This document shows positions 26,501 through 34,484 of a stretch of DNA of 64,000 bases, piece after piece. The stretch is from Pirellulales bacterium (GTDB lineage Bacteria; Planctomycetota; Planctomycetia; Pirellulales; Thermoguttaceae). The stretch lies in the NCBI GenBank assembly GCA_016935315.1, contig JAFGRD010000118.1, positions 62,001-126,000 on the forward strand. The letters are read 5' to 3'. Below the pieces are notes generated by a model, which was given only the letters and a program-made list of their open reading frames with translations, was not told the origin of the DNA and searched no databases. Position 1 is the stretch's first letter; every line of letters begins with the position of its first letter. The position numbers and the translations under genes were made by a program.

Positions 26501-27281
26501 GCACGCGGAGAAGGCGTTGGAGCTGGTCGACGGTCTTTCCCACGGTGGCGACAAGGAGCTGCGGCTGACATTGAGCGATATTCGCGCCATGGGGCTATTG
26601 GGCAAGTACTACGCGCACAAAATCCGCGGCGCGACCGAGCTGGCGCTGTTCCGCAAGACCAGGCTCCCGGCCCACGGCAATACGGCCGTCGCGGAGCTCA
26701 CCGAAGCAGCGGACTGTTGGCGGCGATACGTATCGACGGCCCTGGCGCAATACGAGAACCCCCTGTGGACGAATCGAGTCGGCTACTGCGATTGGCGCGA
26801 GCTGACCGGCCAGGTCCTGCACGACGTCGAGATCGCCGGCGGCACACCCCGGCTTTCCTCCATGGCGCCCACGCCGGGCGGCACGATCCTGGAGGCCGAA
26901 GCAGCGACGTTCCAGGGGCTCGCCAAGGCGTCGCACGGCGGCGAATTCACGGGAACCGGATACCTCGATCCCACACCAGACGCCCCACGGCCCCGGATCC
27001 ATTGGACCTTCGATGCGCCCCAGACGGGAACGTATCTGCTGGAGTTGCGCTACGCACTGGCCGGGCAGGGGCAGCACCGATGCGGCGTGACCGTCAACGG
27101 CAACCGTGCGGGGAAAATTGTCTGTTGGCTCACGGGCGGCAGATCCACTTGGGCCTGGGACCAGCGGCCGGTCGTGCTGGAAGAAGGGCCGAATGCCATC
27201 GAGCTCACCCCGGAAGGCCCCGTAGCGATCGACCACCTCAACGTGCTTTTCGGAGGTGCGACTGCGTCAGCATCGCAGTAG
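23517..27281 (+). CDS. Large secreted multidomain glycosidase-like protein with pentapeptide-repeat insert
   Basis: 1254 residues with a signal peptide (HLLWALLLLAELVRTCSA). Residues ~45-325 look like a GH43-type five-bladed propeller (DRGGYLFAHMMRDDYGRLYYSVS; GHPDVCRGHDGRYYMTGG). Residues ~335-500 look like the alpha/beta N-domain that precedes GH20/GH67-type barrels (ALFACQEIQEALEARGHRVR; WIVLGSRSDAAL). An 11-unit pentapeptide array is inserted at 375-429. A probable (beta/alpha)8 barrel follows to ~960 (NIAEMWSFDFWKEYVDQLAR; IGLTTGENMEG), then a helical region and a C-terminal CBM35/CBM6-like jellyroll (EAEAATFQG to YLLELRYALAGQG). An alpha-glucuronidase-like activity is inference; the substrate is unknown. 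Confidence 0.75.
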   Translation: MIRHLLWALLLLAELVRTCSAEGRLPEDSIRSAGPAVGDAEASSHDRGGYLFAHMMRDDYGRLYYSVSRDALHWTLLGGGKRIHEAYRGHPDVCRGHDGRYYMTGGSAAIVLWVSDDLVTWSKLLELEPDLRQTADFQPREKTYGAPKIYYDESVGQHLITWHTSQNEKRREQPEHYWAGQRTLYVLSRDLKTFTQPKRLFPFDMATIDVIVRKDHGQYYAILKDERYPSFDWPTGKSIRISRGESLTGPWTEPSPRITPNFREAPTLIPRPDGKGWYLYCEQYPGVQYSLCTAPRVEGPWHDVYIKDYHVPAGSRHGCMIRVTQKQYDGIVAAATPVTMVRDPKTPQALFACQEIQEALEARGHRVRQLDSARLDQAHFDQAHFDQAHLDQAHLDQAHLDQAHFDQAHFDQAHLDQAHLDQAHLGQAHLGQDGDGAWIVLGSRSDAALGEKMKRQGIRLPGTLRPEGYSLRTTRNNGRSTYWVVGADAAGAMYGGLELAERVRIAGLAGIGHADHNAYMAMRGTKFNCPLDVRTPSYTDVCDAAQHNIAEMWSFDFWKEYVDQLARCRYNYVSLWSLHPFPSLVKVPDYPNVALDNVQRSTVRWKEYYSLNGIGFDSPEILGNVEILKRMTIDEKIAFWRRVMRYGKDRNVDFYFVTWNIFVNGTGGQYGITDDIGNPTTVDYFRKSIRQMFLTYPDLAGIGLTTGENMEGASLQQKEDWAFQTYGQGVLDAAAEQPGRKITLIHRQHQTGTRDIARTFAPLVAHKDIEFLFSFKYAKAHVYSATTQPYHRAFVQDIGELKTIWTLRNDDVYHFRWGAPDFVREFIQNIPREASRGYYLGSDQYIWGREFLSTEPETPRQIEVAKHWYHWMIWGRLGYDPTLANERFIAVLQQRYPNVSGKDLFAAWQEASMVFPTTTGFHWGALDFQWYIEACKSSPGPAQTPTGFHDVNRFITLPPHPSSGNISIPDFVDLVVAGKQPSGTTPLEVSQKLHRHAEKALELVDGLSHGGDKELRLTLSDIRAMGLLGKYYAHKIRGATELALFRKTRLPAHGNTAVAELTEAADCWRRYVSTALAQYENPLWTNRVGYCDWRELTGQVLHDVEIAGGTPRLSSMAPTPGGTILEAEAATFQGLAKASHGGEFTGTGYLDPTPDAPRPRIHWTFDAPQTGTYLLELRYALAGQGQHRCGVTVNGNRAGKIVCWLTGGRSTWAWDQRPVVLEEGPNAIELTPEGPVAIDHLNVLFGGATASASQ
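24639..24815. repeat. 15-bp minisatellite encoding (L/F)DQAH pentapeptides
   Basis: Eleven in-frame 15-bp units plus a partial twelfth, of type YTCGACCAGGCRCAC, near-identical at DNA level. Read in register AH(L/F)DQ they fit the pentapeptide-repeat (A-x-L/F-x-x) rule. Confidence 0.95.
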
Positions 27282-27350
27282 CAGCTTTCGAGGTCTGCAA
27301 AGAGGCTGGCCGAAGCCGCGTCGCCGGCGGCCACCAGGAAGAGGCCCTAT

Positions 27351-27452
27351 TATTGATGCTTGCATGGCGAATGATCGAGGCCGTCCAACGGGAGGCCGGA
27401 ACAATCGGGCTCCCGTTGGTCGCCCTCGCACATTGACTGTGCAAACGTCATT
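27351..27452. repeat. Dispersed quasi-palindromic element, copy D
   Basis: Complete copy: left terminus TATTGATGCTTGCA, arms CCAACGGGAGGCCGGAA and TCGGGCTCCCGTTGG, right terminus TGTGCAAACGTCATTA. It lies 70 bp after the glycosidase gene stop and upstream of the csrA 3' end. Confidence 0.9.
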
Positions 27453-27601
27453 AAAGAACCCGAACCGGCCCCGTGGCAGTCCAGGAGAGAGAATCCCGGG
27501 CTAGGCGGTGTGCGGAAGAGGCGAGAGCGGGACGGACGACAGCGACCGAGGGGGAGGCTTCGATCTACGGTGTCTGTCCGAGGGAGGAGGAAAGAACCTG
27601 T

Positions 27602-27829
27602 TCAGGCGTCGCCACCGGCACCGGCAGCGTCGGCTTTGCTGGCCGCTTTGTCTCCTCCGGCCAATTCGTTGCGGTGGATCGCATCGAAGACCTCGCGCCG
27701 GTGGACCGGCACTTCCTTCGGGGCCTCAACCCCCAGACGAACCTTGTCTCCTCGGATCTCCACGACGACGATCGTAATGTCATCATTGATGACAATACTC
27801 TCGTTCTTCTTACGCGATAGCACTAACAT
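27602..27829 (-). CDS. csrA: Translational regulator CsrA, copy 1
   Basis: 75 residues. [14 protein letters not shown] start, [23 protein letters not shown] core; the RNA-contact residues Leu4, Arg6 and the VHR arginine are all present. The C-terminus is an Ala/Gly/Lys extension beyond the usual ~61 residues. It binds GGA motifs in mRNA leaders and controls flagellin synthesis in many motile bacteria. No fliW antagonist gene is adjacent. Confidence 0.95.
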   Translation of the reverse strand: MLVLSRKKNESIVINDDITIVVVEIRGDKVRLGVEAPKEVPVHRREVFDAIHRNELAGGDKAASKADAAGAGGDA

Positions 27830-27923
27830 CGTACGTTCCTTCGCTCCTTTGGCAGAGCCCCGACTGCCGGCGCCCCATGATCAGGAAGTCACTCCATGTG
27901 CGCGCAGGCGCCGTCATTAATCT

Positions 27924-27951
27924 ACAATACGCCTGAATCGCACGAAGTCAA
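27924..27951 (-). promoter_or_regulatory. Possible sigma-70 promoter for csrA copy 1
   Basis: On the minus strand TTGACT (27951-27946), 16-base spacer, TATTGT (27929-27924), about 95 bases upstream of the ATG. Confidence 0.4.
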
Positions 27952-28115
27952 GCAAATCCCCGGGCTTGACAAACGCATTTACCGGCGTTTCTTCCCATAC
28001 GGGGACGATGGGGGCCTGTTCCGGCACGTGCCCTCGTCGAATCGTGTCACTGGACTCCTGCATCACCTGCCCTCAATGAACGCAAGCCTCAGCTATATAG
28101 GACCTTAGGGTTAGG

Positions 28116-28367
28116 TCATGTGTCCCATGCGCATTCTGGCAATTCTGGCACAGCCGCTTTGCTATATTCCAGGCTGGCGATCTCGTAAGCACGCAAAACA
28201 CCTCGGTTGCCGCCCCAGGCAGCGATTTGGATCACCGTGCCAAACCCGACTTGAGGGTCGTCCAATCGCACCTTTTTCACGCGCGATATCTGTTCCGAAC
28301 TGAATTCGCACTCGATACCCGATTTTATTCGTCGTCCACTCTGCAAGATACGGCCCACACTGACCAT
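28116..28367 (-). CDS. Possible small hypothetical protein
   Basis: 83 residues starting MVSVGRILQSGRRIKSGIEC with a strong GGGGGA ribosome site seven bases upstream. Composition is balanced (few Arg/Pro/Gly runs) and the local DNA is less GC-rich than its neighbours, which favours a real gene or foreign origin. The pattern of Arg-rich start plus beta-like segments (VGFGTVIQIAAWGGNRGVLRA) loosely recalls PilZ domains, but no RxxxR and D/NxSxxG pair is clear. I do not recognise it. Confidence 0.35.
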   Translation of the reverse strand: MVSVGRILQSGRRIKSGIECEFSSEQISRVKKVRLDDPQVGFGTVIQIAAWGGNRGVLRAYEIASLEYSKAAVPELPECAWDT

Positions 28368-28497
28368 GCGCAGTCCCCCTATAGTGACCAGTCGCCCGCG
28401 ATGCGACCATCGGCAGAGTGCATGATTGCCGTCGGCGCCTTGCAGCCTATAATTGCCTTCCCGTAATTCGCTTGGCCGACACCGCCGGAGCAGCACC

Positions 28498-29307
28498 GTG
28501 CAATACGCCGACACGCATGTCCATCTCGACCAGCAGGAATTTGCCGCCGATCGCGAGACGGTGATCCAGCGGAGCCGAAAGGCCGGCGTCGAAATCATGG
28601 TGTGTGCCGGCACTTCGGCCGACTCGAGCCGTGCGGCGCTATCCCTGGCTCAAGCACACACGGTGATCTACGCGGCCGTCGGCATCCAGCCGAACCACTG
28701 CGCCGAAGCCGGCCCGGGTGACTGGGATCGCATTGTCGAAATGGCCGAACAACCGAAGGTGGTGGCCTTGGGCGAAACGGGTTTGGACCGGCACTGGGAT
28801 TTCGCACCGCTGGAGCTTCAGTGCGTCTATCTGGACCGACACCTTCGACTGGCACAACGAAGCAATTTGCCCGTGATCCTCCATTGCCGCGAGGCGGCCG
28901 CTGAGTTGCTGCCGTTGCTCCGCGAGGCCGCTTCCCGAGGGCCGTTGCGGGGTGTGTTGCACGCCTTCAGCGGCAACGCGGGCATGGCGGCGGAATGTTT
29001 GGAATTGGGGCTTTACGTGAGCTTTGCGGGCCCGGTCACATACACGAACAGAAAATTCCGGCCGTTGCGAGAGGTGGCCCAGACCATTCCCGACGATCGC
29101 CTCTTGATAGAAACGGACAGCCCCTATCTGGTCCCGCACCCACTGCGCGGCCAGCAGAAGCGGAACGAACCCGCGTACGTAGCCTGCATCGCCGAGTGCC
29201 TGGCGGAGTTGCGCGGCACAAGCGTTCAGAGGCTGTCGGCCCAGACCATGGAGAATGCCCGGCAGTTGTTTCGCCTTGGGGGGGACGTCGATTTGGGTGG
29301 CTTCTGA
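28498..29307 (+). CDS. tatD: TatD family metal-dependent DNase
   Basis: 269 residues from a GTG start (GGAG seven bases upstream). The TIM-barrel metal ligands are all present: H7xH9 (THVHLD), E93 (GETGLD), H129 (ILHCREA), H155 (LHAFSG) and D207 (IETDSPYL). These enzymes are Mg-dependent 3'-5' exonucleases or deoxyribonucleases acting on cytoplasmic DNA. It converges with mqnD; element copy E lies between the two. Confidence 0.95.
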   Translation: MQYADTHVHLDQQEFAADRETVIQRSRKAGVEIMVCAGTSADSSRAALSLAQAHTVIYAAVGIQPNHCAEAGPGDWDRIVEMAEQPKVVALGETGLDRHWDFAPLELQCVYLDRHLRLAQRSNLPVILHCREAAAELLPLLREAASRGPLRGVLHAFSGNAGMAAECLELGLYVSFAGPVTYTNRKFRPLREVAQTIPDDRLLIETDSPYLVPHPLRGQQKRNEPAYVACIAECLAELRGTSVQRLSAQTMENARQLFRLGGDVDLGGF

Positions 29308-29412
29308 TCGGGAAAGGACCAGGAAGCTCAAAGGCATCTTCCGTCAGCGCGTGATGAAAGCGCAAGGCCGCTGCGCGTCCTTGCACTTTCATGTATGCCC
29401 AACTTGTTCTTC

Positions 29413-29512
29413 ATTGACGTTTGCACAGTCAATGCGCGAGGGCGACCAACGGGACCCCGATTGTTCCGGCCTCCCGTTGGTTGGCCTTGATCATTCGCAA
29501 TGCAAACATCAA
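29413..29512. repeat. Dispersed quasi-palindromic element, copy E (inverted orientation)
   Basis: Complete, opposite orientation to copy D: ATTGACGTTTGCACAGTC at left, arms GGGCGACCAACGGGA and GGCCTCCCGTTGGTTGGCC, right end TTGCAAACATCAA class. It sits between the convergent tatD and mqnD genes, 14 bp from the mqnD stop. Confidence 0.9.
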
Positions 29513-29526
29513 GAACGAGTCGCAAG

Positions 29527-30393
29527 TCATTCGCTCTCGACAAACTCGGGCACGACGAGCTTGGGGATCACACCGGCGGCGTGTCCTCGGGCAAGGAGTT
29601 GGGAGACCGCTTCGCGGCCACGGGGGCCGAAATCGAGTGTCCAGTCGTTGACGTACATCTCCACGAACTGGTCGGCCTTGGCCCGATCGAGGTCTCGGCC
29701 GAACTGCAATGCGTAACTGAGCGCCTCCTCGCGATGCTCCAGCCCGTAGCGGATGCTCTCCAGCAGCAGCCGGTGTACGTCGCGGATCGTCTCGGGCCCC
29801 AAATCCTTGCGGACGGCGTTGGCGCCCAGCGGAAGCGGAAGGCCGGTCTGCTCGAACCACCATTGCCCCGTGTCGAGGATCAGGGCGAGGTTCTGCCGGG
29901 CATAGGTGAGCTGGCCTTCGTGAATAATCAACCCGGCGTCGATCGGCTGGCTTTCATGGCGTCCGGAGGCCACGGCATCGAGGATCTGATCGAACGGGAC
30001 GACCACGTGCCGGAAATCGACTCCCAGGCACATCCGCAGCGCCAGATAGGCAGTGGTCAACGTCCCGGGCACGGCGATGGAGGCCTGTTTCAGCGCGTCG
30101 ACCGGGCCGGGCCGCCGGGCAACGACCATCGGGCCGTACCGATCGCCCATGCTGGCACCGCAACGGCACAGCAAGTACCGATCGGTGAGATGGGCATAGG
30201 CGTGGAGGCTGACGGCCGTTAGCTCCAGCTCGCCGGCAAACGCCCGCCGATTGAGCGTTTCGATGTCGACCAGCTCATGCTGGAAGCGATAGTTGCCCGT
30301 CGGTATCTTCCCGCCGGCCAGGGCATAGAACATGAAGGCGTCGTCGGGATCGGGGCTGTGGCCGACGCGAATGAGCAGGTCGGAATGGTTCAC
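29527..30393 (-). CDS. mqnD: 1,4-dihydroxy-6-naphthoate synthase (menaquinone, futalosine pathway)
   Basis: 288 residues from a GTG start with AAGGAG upstream. The hallmark VGHSPDPDDAFMFYAL near the N-terminus and the periplasmic-binding-protein fold (VVVPFDQILDAV; IIHEGQLTYARQNL) identify the MqnA/MqnD family. The HSPDPDD start favours MqnD, which converts cyclic de-hypoxanthine futalosine to dihydroxynaphthoate. No other mqn gene is in the window. The longer frame is low-complexity sequence through element copy F. Confidence 0.85.
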   Translation of the reverse strand: MNHSDLLIRVGHSPDPDDAFMFYALAGGKIPTGNYRFQHELVDIETLNRRAFAGELELTAVSLHAYAHLTDRYLLCRCGASMGDRYGPMVVARRPGPVDALKQASIAVPGTLTTAYLALRMCLGVDFRHVVVPFDQILDAVASGRHESQPIDAGLIIHEGQLTYARQNLALILDTGQWWFEQTGLPLPLGANAVRKDLGPETIRDVHRLLLESIRYGLEHREEALSYALQFGRDLDRAKADQFVEMYVNDWTLDFGPRGREAVSQLLARGHAAGVIPKLVVPEFVESE

Positions 30394-30405
30394 GCGTTCT
30401 CCTTG

Positions 30406-30470
30406 GGGGAGGCAGGAAAAAACCGGGCTGCCGTGGTTGCCCTCGCGCATTGGCTGCGCAGGAGTCAATA
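30406..30470. repeat. Dispersed quasi-palindromic element, copy F (right half only)
   Basis: Only the loop and right arm remain (AACCGGGCTGCCGTGGTTGC, CCTCGCGCATTGGCTGCGCA, end GTCAATA). It lies in the 115 bp between the mqnD start and the fliS stop; the missing half is where the mqnD ribosome site lies. Confidence 0.7.
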
Positions 30471-30508
30471 CTAGTGAACCAGAAAGGGCGAGTCTCGGCA
30501 AGGAGGGC

Positions 30509-31042
30509 TCAAGCCTCCAGCGAGAAGCTGGTGGTCGTCGAGGCGATATCGACGTGCCCGGTGGGTGGATGGTCGGTCGAAGGCAGTGCGGGCGGCAGCG
30601 CCGCGGCAGCGCTGGCCGGCTGCCGGGGCGCCGGGGCCGCAGCCTCTCCGCCGGCCGGTTCCTGCGCGGCGGCAAGCTGTTCGCAGACCCGGCACCACGT
30701 CTCCCGCTCTATCTTCAAGATCCGCAACGCGTCGTCCAACTTGGTTTCATTCCGCTCGTAGTTGGCCTCCATGAGGCTGCGGAAGATGAACACGTAGACG
30801 GAGGCCACCTTCTTGACCAGATCGGGAGCCACTTCGCTATTGAGGCTGGCGAGCATCTCGCCGACGACCTCCTGGGCGCGGATCAACTCCTCGCAGGCCC
30901 CCTCGCCCTCGCCGGCGTGCCACCTTTGCCGGGCGCGCTCGGCGGAGCGGATGGCTGCTTCGATCAGCATCAACTGGAGTTTCTGCGGGGTGGCGGTCAT
31001 CACTTCCGTGGCAAGGTAGCTCTCTCTCGCCGAACATTCCAT
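30509..31042 (-). CDS. fliS: Flagellin export chaperone FliS
   Basis: 177 residues. The four-helix FliS core is in residues 1-125 (SYLATEVMTATPQKLQLMLIE; AQEVVGEMLASLN; VYVFIFRSLMEANYERNE). A ~50-residue Ala/Pro-rich tail extends beyond the usual ~130. The start at 31042 is set by AAAGGAG. It binds the flagellin C-terminus before secretion. It lies 117 bp downstream of fliD on the same strand, the common fliD-fliS arrangement. Confidence 0.9.
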   Translation of the reverse strand: MECSARESYLATEVMTATPQKLQLMLIEAAIRSAERARQRWHAGEGEGACEELIRAQEVVGEMLASLNSEVAPDLVKKVASVYVFIFRSLMEANYERNETKLDDALRILKIERETWCRVCEQLAAAQEPAGGEAAAPAPRQPASAAAALPPALPSTDHPPTGHVDIASTTTSFSLEA

Positions 31043-31159
31043 CTGCGGCTCCTTTCCGTGGAGACGGGAGACTTGTCTGGTGAACTGGATTCTTGCAGAA
31101 TGGCGAGTCAAGGGCATTCTGCCAAGAGACAGTAGTCAAGGGACGGCCGGGGCGGCCTG

Positions 31160-34100
31160 CTACGACGACGTGCTGCTCGACGAAGACATCGGCTGAATCG
31201 CATCCAGCGCCGACAGGCCGGCTTGCAGCTCCGCGATCGCCAGCTCCATGCGATAGAACTGAAGGAACAATTGGTTTTGCTGCGCCGTCAGACGCTCGTT
31301 CATGTACTCGATCCTCGCGGCGTTGCGATCGATCTTGTCTCGAAGCACTTTGTATCGATTGGCAAGCAGCGAGACGTCCTGGCCCGACATCTGCTCGATC
31401 AAATCGGCAAACTTGTCGGAAACGCCGAACTCTTCGGTGCTGAAGAACTGCTTGACCGCTTCCGGATCGGCGGCATAGCGTGCCTTGAGCTTGGACTCGT
31501 CCACCTGCAAAGTCCCGTCGTTCTTCAGGACAATTCCCACCTCTGCCAGCGACTGGATCGAGCCGACACCGAGGAACCGGCCGCTGATCAGTTGCGAGAG
31601 TTCCGTGTCCAACCGCAGCGCCGCCGAATCGCCCGTGAGGACCGAGCGGGTATCCGTTTCCACGTCGTACGCCGTCACTTCGGAGAGCTTCGCGCGGAAC
31701 CGGTTGTAGTTTTCGACCATGGCCTTCACGTTGGCCACCAGGTCGGTGTCGCTGCGGGCAATGGTTACGGTTACCGGCTGGCTGGAGGCCTGTTGGACCT
31801 GAAGCGTTACACCCGGCAAGACGCCGCGAAACGTGTTCGACGACGAGGAGACCAACACGCCGGCGGCCGCGTTCTCGGCGCTGCCGAAGACGAGCTTCGC
31901 GTCGCGGGCGGCCACCGTTTCCTCCATCGAGAAGCCGAGTTGCGACGTGTCGACGACCAACTGGCCGGCCTTGCCAGCCTGATTGCTGATCAGCGACAAT
32001 CGAAACGGCCTGCTCGACCCGTCGAGGAAGGTCGTTGCGGTGACGCCGGCGTTCAGCTCGTTGATGGCCTGGCGCAGGTCTTCCAGCGTGCGGACGCCGC
32101 TGCTGGGGCGCCCGTTGACCACCTGAAACGGCTGGCCGTTGATCAGGGCTTCCCGCGTCGCGTTCAGCAGGTGCAAATCGCTTGCGGTCGTGCTGTTTCC
32201 TTCGAAGATGCGCAGGGTCCGCTCGCCGCCGGCGACGTCTTTGATGAGGATGCCGTCTTCGGTCACGTTGATCTCGGCCTCGACCCCCACGTCGAGCTGA
32301 TTGATCGCATCGATCAGCTCGCCGACCGTCTGGATATTCTCGGCAGCCAGGTCGAGTCGAGCATATCGGCCGGAGCTATCGAGTATCGAAAACGTGCCCC
32401 GAGCAACCCCCGAGCCGTGGTTCAACTCGTCCAGCTTCGTCTCCAGTGCGATCTGCTGGGTGTCGTCGTCCAGCTCGATCACCCGGGTCATCGAGCCGTC
32501 AATCACCTGCACGAACTTGTCGTCGATCACGGCCTCGGTGGAGTGCTGGAACAGGTTCAAATCCTGGGCCGTGGTCGAATCACCCTCGAGAATCACCAGG
32601 CCTCCCGGGCCGTTGCCATAGTCCACCAGTCGGATACCGTCGCCCGTTTCGTTGATTTCGGCATAGACCTGCAACGGGAGCCGGCGGATGGCCTCGATCA
32701 CGTCGCCGATGGTCTGGATCTCGTCATCGCGCAGATCGATTTCCGCCTGACGGTTGGTGGAATCCTGGATCAGGAAGCTCCCACGGGCGACGCCGGCCCC
32801 GCCGTTAAGATCGTCGAGCCCGGTGTTCAGGGCCATCACCTGCAAGTGCAGATCGCCGCTGTTTTTTGCGGCCACGTCGTCGTCGACAGCCAGCCCCAGC
32901 TTCTGGGCCGTGTTGGTCGTGTCGGCGCTGGCGACGATCAGATTGGCGGCTTGGCCGCCGGTCGTGTCGACCAGTTGGATGCCGTTGCGGGCCTGGTTGA
33001 CCTTGGCGACAATGCCCACATCGGCACGATTGATGCGATCGATCACGTCCTCGAGCGTTTCGGCGCCCGCTAGGTTGACGGTGTCGGAAACCCCGTTGCG
33101 GTCGCTTAGCTCCAAGGCACCCAGTTGCCCGAATCCCTGGCCGCCGTTAAGGCTGGAAATCAGCACCGTCTTGGCCCCGCCCAACAGCCGCCGGCCGGTG
33201 ATCACGCCGTCGACCGCCTCACGGCCGTCGAGCCCCAGGTCTTCGAGGGCCCGCACGTGGTCCCAACTGGCGGGCCTGATCAATTGGAAGGTGCCGTCGC
33301 CCTCGGTCATGTCGGTGATCACGAGCCGGTCGCCGTCGGAGGCAATCTCCGCCTTGAGCTTCCCCGGCGCGGTGGCGTTGATCACGTTCAGGACGTCGCC
33401 CAGGGTGGACTCCTTCGGGGCCGCCGTGCTCTCGGATTCCAGCTTCGAGAAGTCGATCGTGCCGCTGGTGCCGTCGCGGAGCTTGTAGGTGATTTCGGCG
33501 AAGACGGTGTCGAGCCGCACGCCGCTGCCGTCGTTCAGCAGATCGAGGTCCAGGCCCTCGAACAGACGGACCATGTCCTTGCCGTCGGCGACGCCGGCGG
33601 AAACATCGATGCCCGCCAGCCCCAACGAAGCGGCCGTGGTTCCGCCATTGACCTCTTGCACCCTGAGGTTCGACGTGGTTTGACCCGTGTTGTCGATCAG
33701 GCGAATCTGGTCCCCGTGGGCGACGGCCGTCACGTCGATCGTCCGCTCGGCGTTGATCGCTTCGAGCACGTCGTCGACCGTCTCGACCGTGGTGAGATCG
33801 ATTTCGGCCCGAGCGCCGCTGCGATCCGTAATGCGAATCCGTCCGCGGACCACGCCGTTGCCGGCGTCGAACAGGTCCAACGAGGCGCCGTCCTCCACGT
33901 CACGGCCGAATCGGAAAGTGAGCTTGCCGCCGCCGAGGGGATTCGTGTCGCTCTCGAATCCCGAGCTGAGCAATTGCTGGCTCTGGACTGTTTGCAGCGG
34001 TGTGAACTGGTAGGCCCCCATCGGGGGCTGGCCGCCCGCGACCACCGACGCCGAAAGCACCGACGGATTGCTGCTGGTTACCGCCCGCTTGTCGTAAAGG

Positions 34101-34306
34101 TCCTCCTTGCCGAGATTGTCGGTCACGTACCGCACGGTCAGCAGCAAGGCCGAGAGTTCGGTGACGGCGAGCTGCTCGGTCTGAAGATTCTCGGTCCGCT
34201 CCAGCAGCAGGTCCCGGGGTTTTGCCGCCAGCGCCATCAAGGCGTCGACCGTGTCGCCGATCGGCACGCCGGTAATGATCCCGATGTTCGATTGGATTCG
34301 TCCCAT
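31160..34306 (-). CDS. fliD: Flagellar filament cap FliD, oversized
   Basis: 1048 residues, twice the usual length. The N-terminus (SNIGIITGVPIGDTVDALM) and C-terminus (MSGQDVSLLANRYKVLRDKI; ARIEYMNERLTAQQNQLFLQF) are standard FliD. The middle contains at least six copies of the flagellar hook IN module, each reading like GVVRGRIRITDRSGARAEID then VETVDDVLEAIN, and ending in ADLxL/AxxLGL. These duplicated domains probably enlarge the cap to match the giant flagellin. The start MGRIQSN is chosen over a longer frame whose first 22 codons lack a site. Confidence 0.95.
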   Translation of the reverse strand: MGRIQSNIGIITGVPIGDTVDALMALAAKPRDLLLERTENLQTEQLAVTELSALLLTVRYVTDNLGKEDLYDKRAVTSSNPSVLSASVVAGGQPPMGAYQFTPLQTVQSQQLLSSGFESDTNPLGGGKLTFRFGRDVEDGASLDLFDAGNGVVRGRIRITDRSGARAEIDLTTVETVDDVLEAINAERTIDVTAVAHGDQIRLIDNTGQTTSNLRVQEVNGGTTAASLGLAGIDVSAGVADGKDMVRLFEGLDLDLLNDGSGVRLDTVFAEITYKLRDGTSGTIDFSKLESESTAAPKESTLGDVLNVINATAPGKLKAEIASDGDRLVITDMTEGDGTFQLIRPASWDHVRALEDLGLDGREAVDGVITGRRLLGGAKTVLISSLNGGQGFGQLGALELSDRNGVSDTVNLAGAETLEDVIDRINRADVGIVAKVNQARNGIQLVDTTGGQAANLIVASADTTNTAQKLGLAVDDDVAAKNSGDLHLQVMALNTGLDDLNGGAGVARGSFLIQDSTNRQAEIDLRDDEIQTIGDVIEAIRRLPLQVYAEINETGDGIRLVDYGNGPGGLVILEGDSTTAQDLNLFQHSTEAVIDDKFVQVIDGSMTRVIELDDDTQQIALETKLDELNHGSGVARGTFSILDSSGRYARLDLAAENIQTVGELIDAINQLDVGVEAEINVTEDGILIKDVAGGERTLRIFEGNSTTASDLHLLNATREALINGQPFQVVNGRPSSGVRTLEDLRQAINELNAGVTATTFLDGSSRPFRLSLISNQAGKAGQLVVDTSQLGFSMEETVAARDAKLVFGSAENAAAGVLVSSSSNTFRGVLPGVTLQVQQASSQPVTVTIARSDTDLVANVKAMVENYNRFRAKLSEVTAYDVETDTRSVLTGDSAALRLDTELSQLISGRFLGVGSIQSLAEVGIVLKNDGTLQVDESKLKARYAADPEAVKQFFSTEEFGVSDKFADLIEQMSGQDVSLLANRYKVLRDKIDRNAARIEYMNERLTAQQNQLFLQFYRMELAIAELQAGLSALDAIQPMSSSSSTSS

Positions 34307-34484
34307 GGTTGCCCGGGCGCGCAAGCAGAGCGGAAAGGGTACTCCCTGACTTCGACTGGGATCGACCGGCAATTCGGGAAAGGTTTAGCTATTCTCTGCA
34401 TTGCGCCAGTTGCATCCCGAATTAGGGGGGGCCTCTGGCGAATAGTGCGGATTTGGCTGTCGTGCCGGTTCGGCCGAGACTCTA

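Noticed and set aside
23886-26543. 885-codon open frame on the minus strand opposite the glycosidase gene
   Set aside because: Mirror frame of a GC-rich gene: Arg/Val/Asp-biased composition, no ribosome site or domain, and the minisatellite is read as VEVCL/VEVRL units. The + strand protein has clear domains.
28136-28156. Second sigma-54-like site TGGCACAGCCGCTTTGC
   Set aside because: GG and GC are 12 bp apart rather than 10, which sigma-54 does not tolerate, and no flagellar gene follows.
31223-33073. 616-codon frame on the + strand inside fliD
   Set aside because: Composition typical of an antisense shadow (His/Gln/Asp/Val-rich, no motifs); fliD on the other strand has clear ends and modules. 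Similar shadows opposite flgK, flgL and the tandem hydrolase were left out for the same reason.
34381-34430. Sigma-54 or sigma-28 promoter upstream of fliD
   Set aside because: A GG-N10-GC spacing exists on the minus strand but the flanking consensus (TGGCAC, TTGC) is absent; no sigma-28 match was found either.
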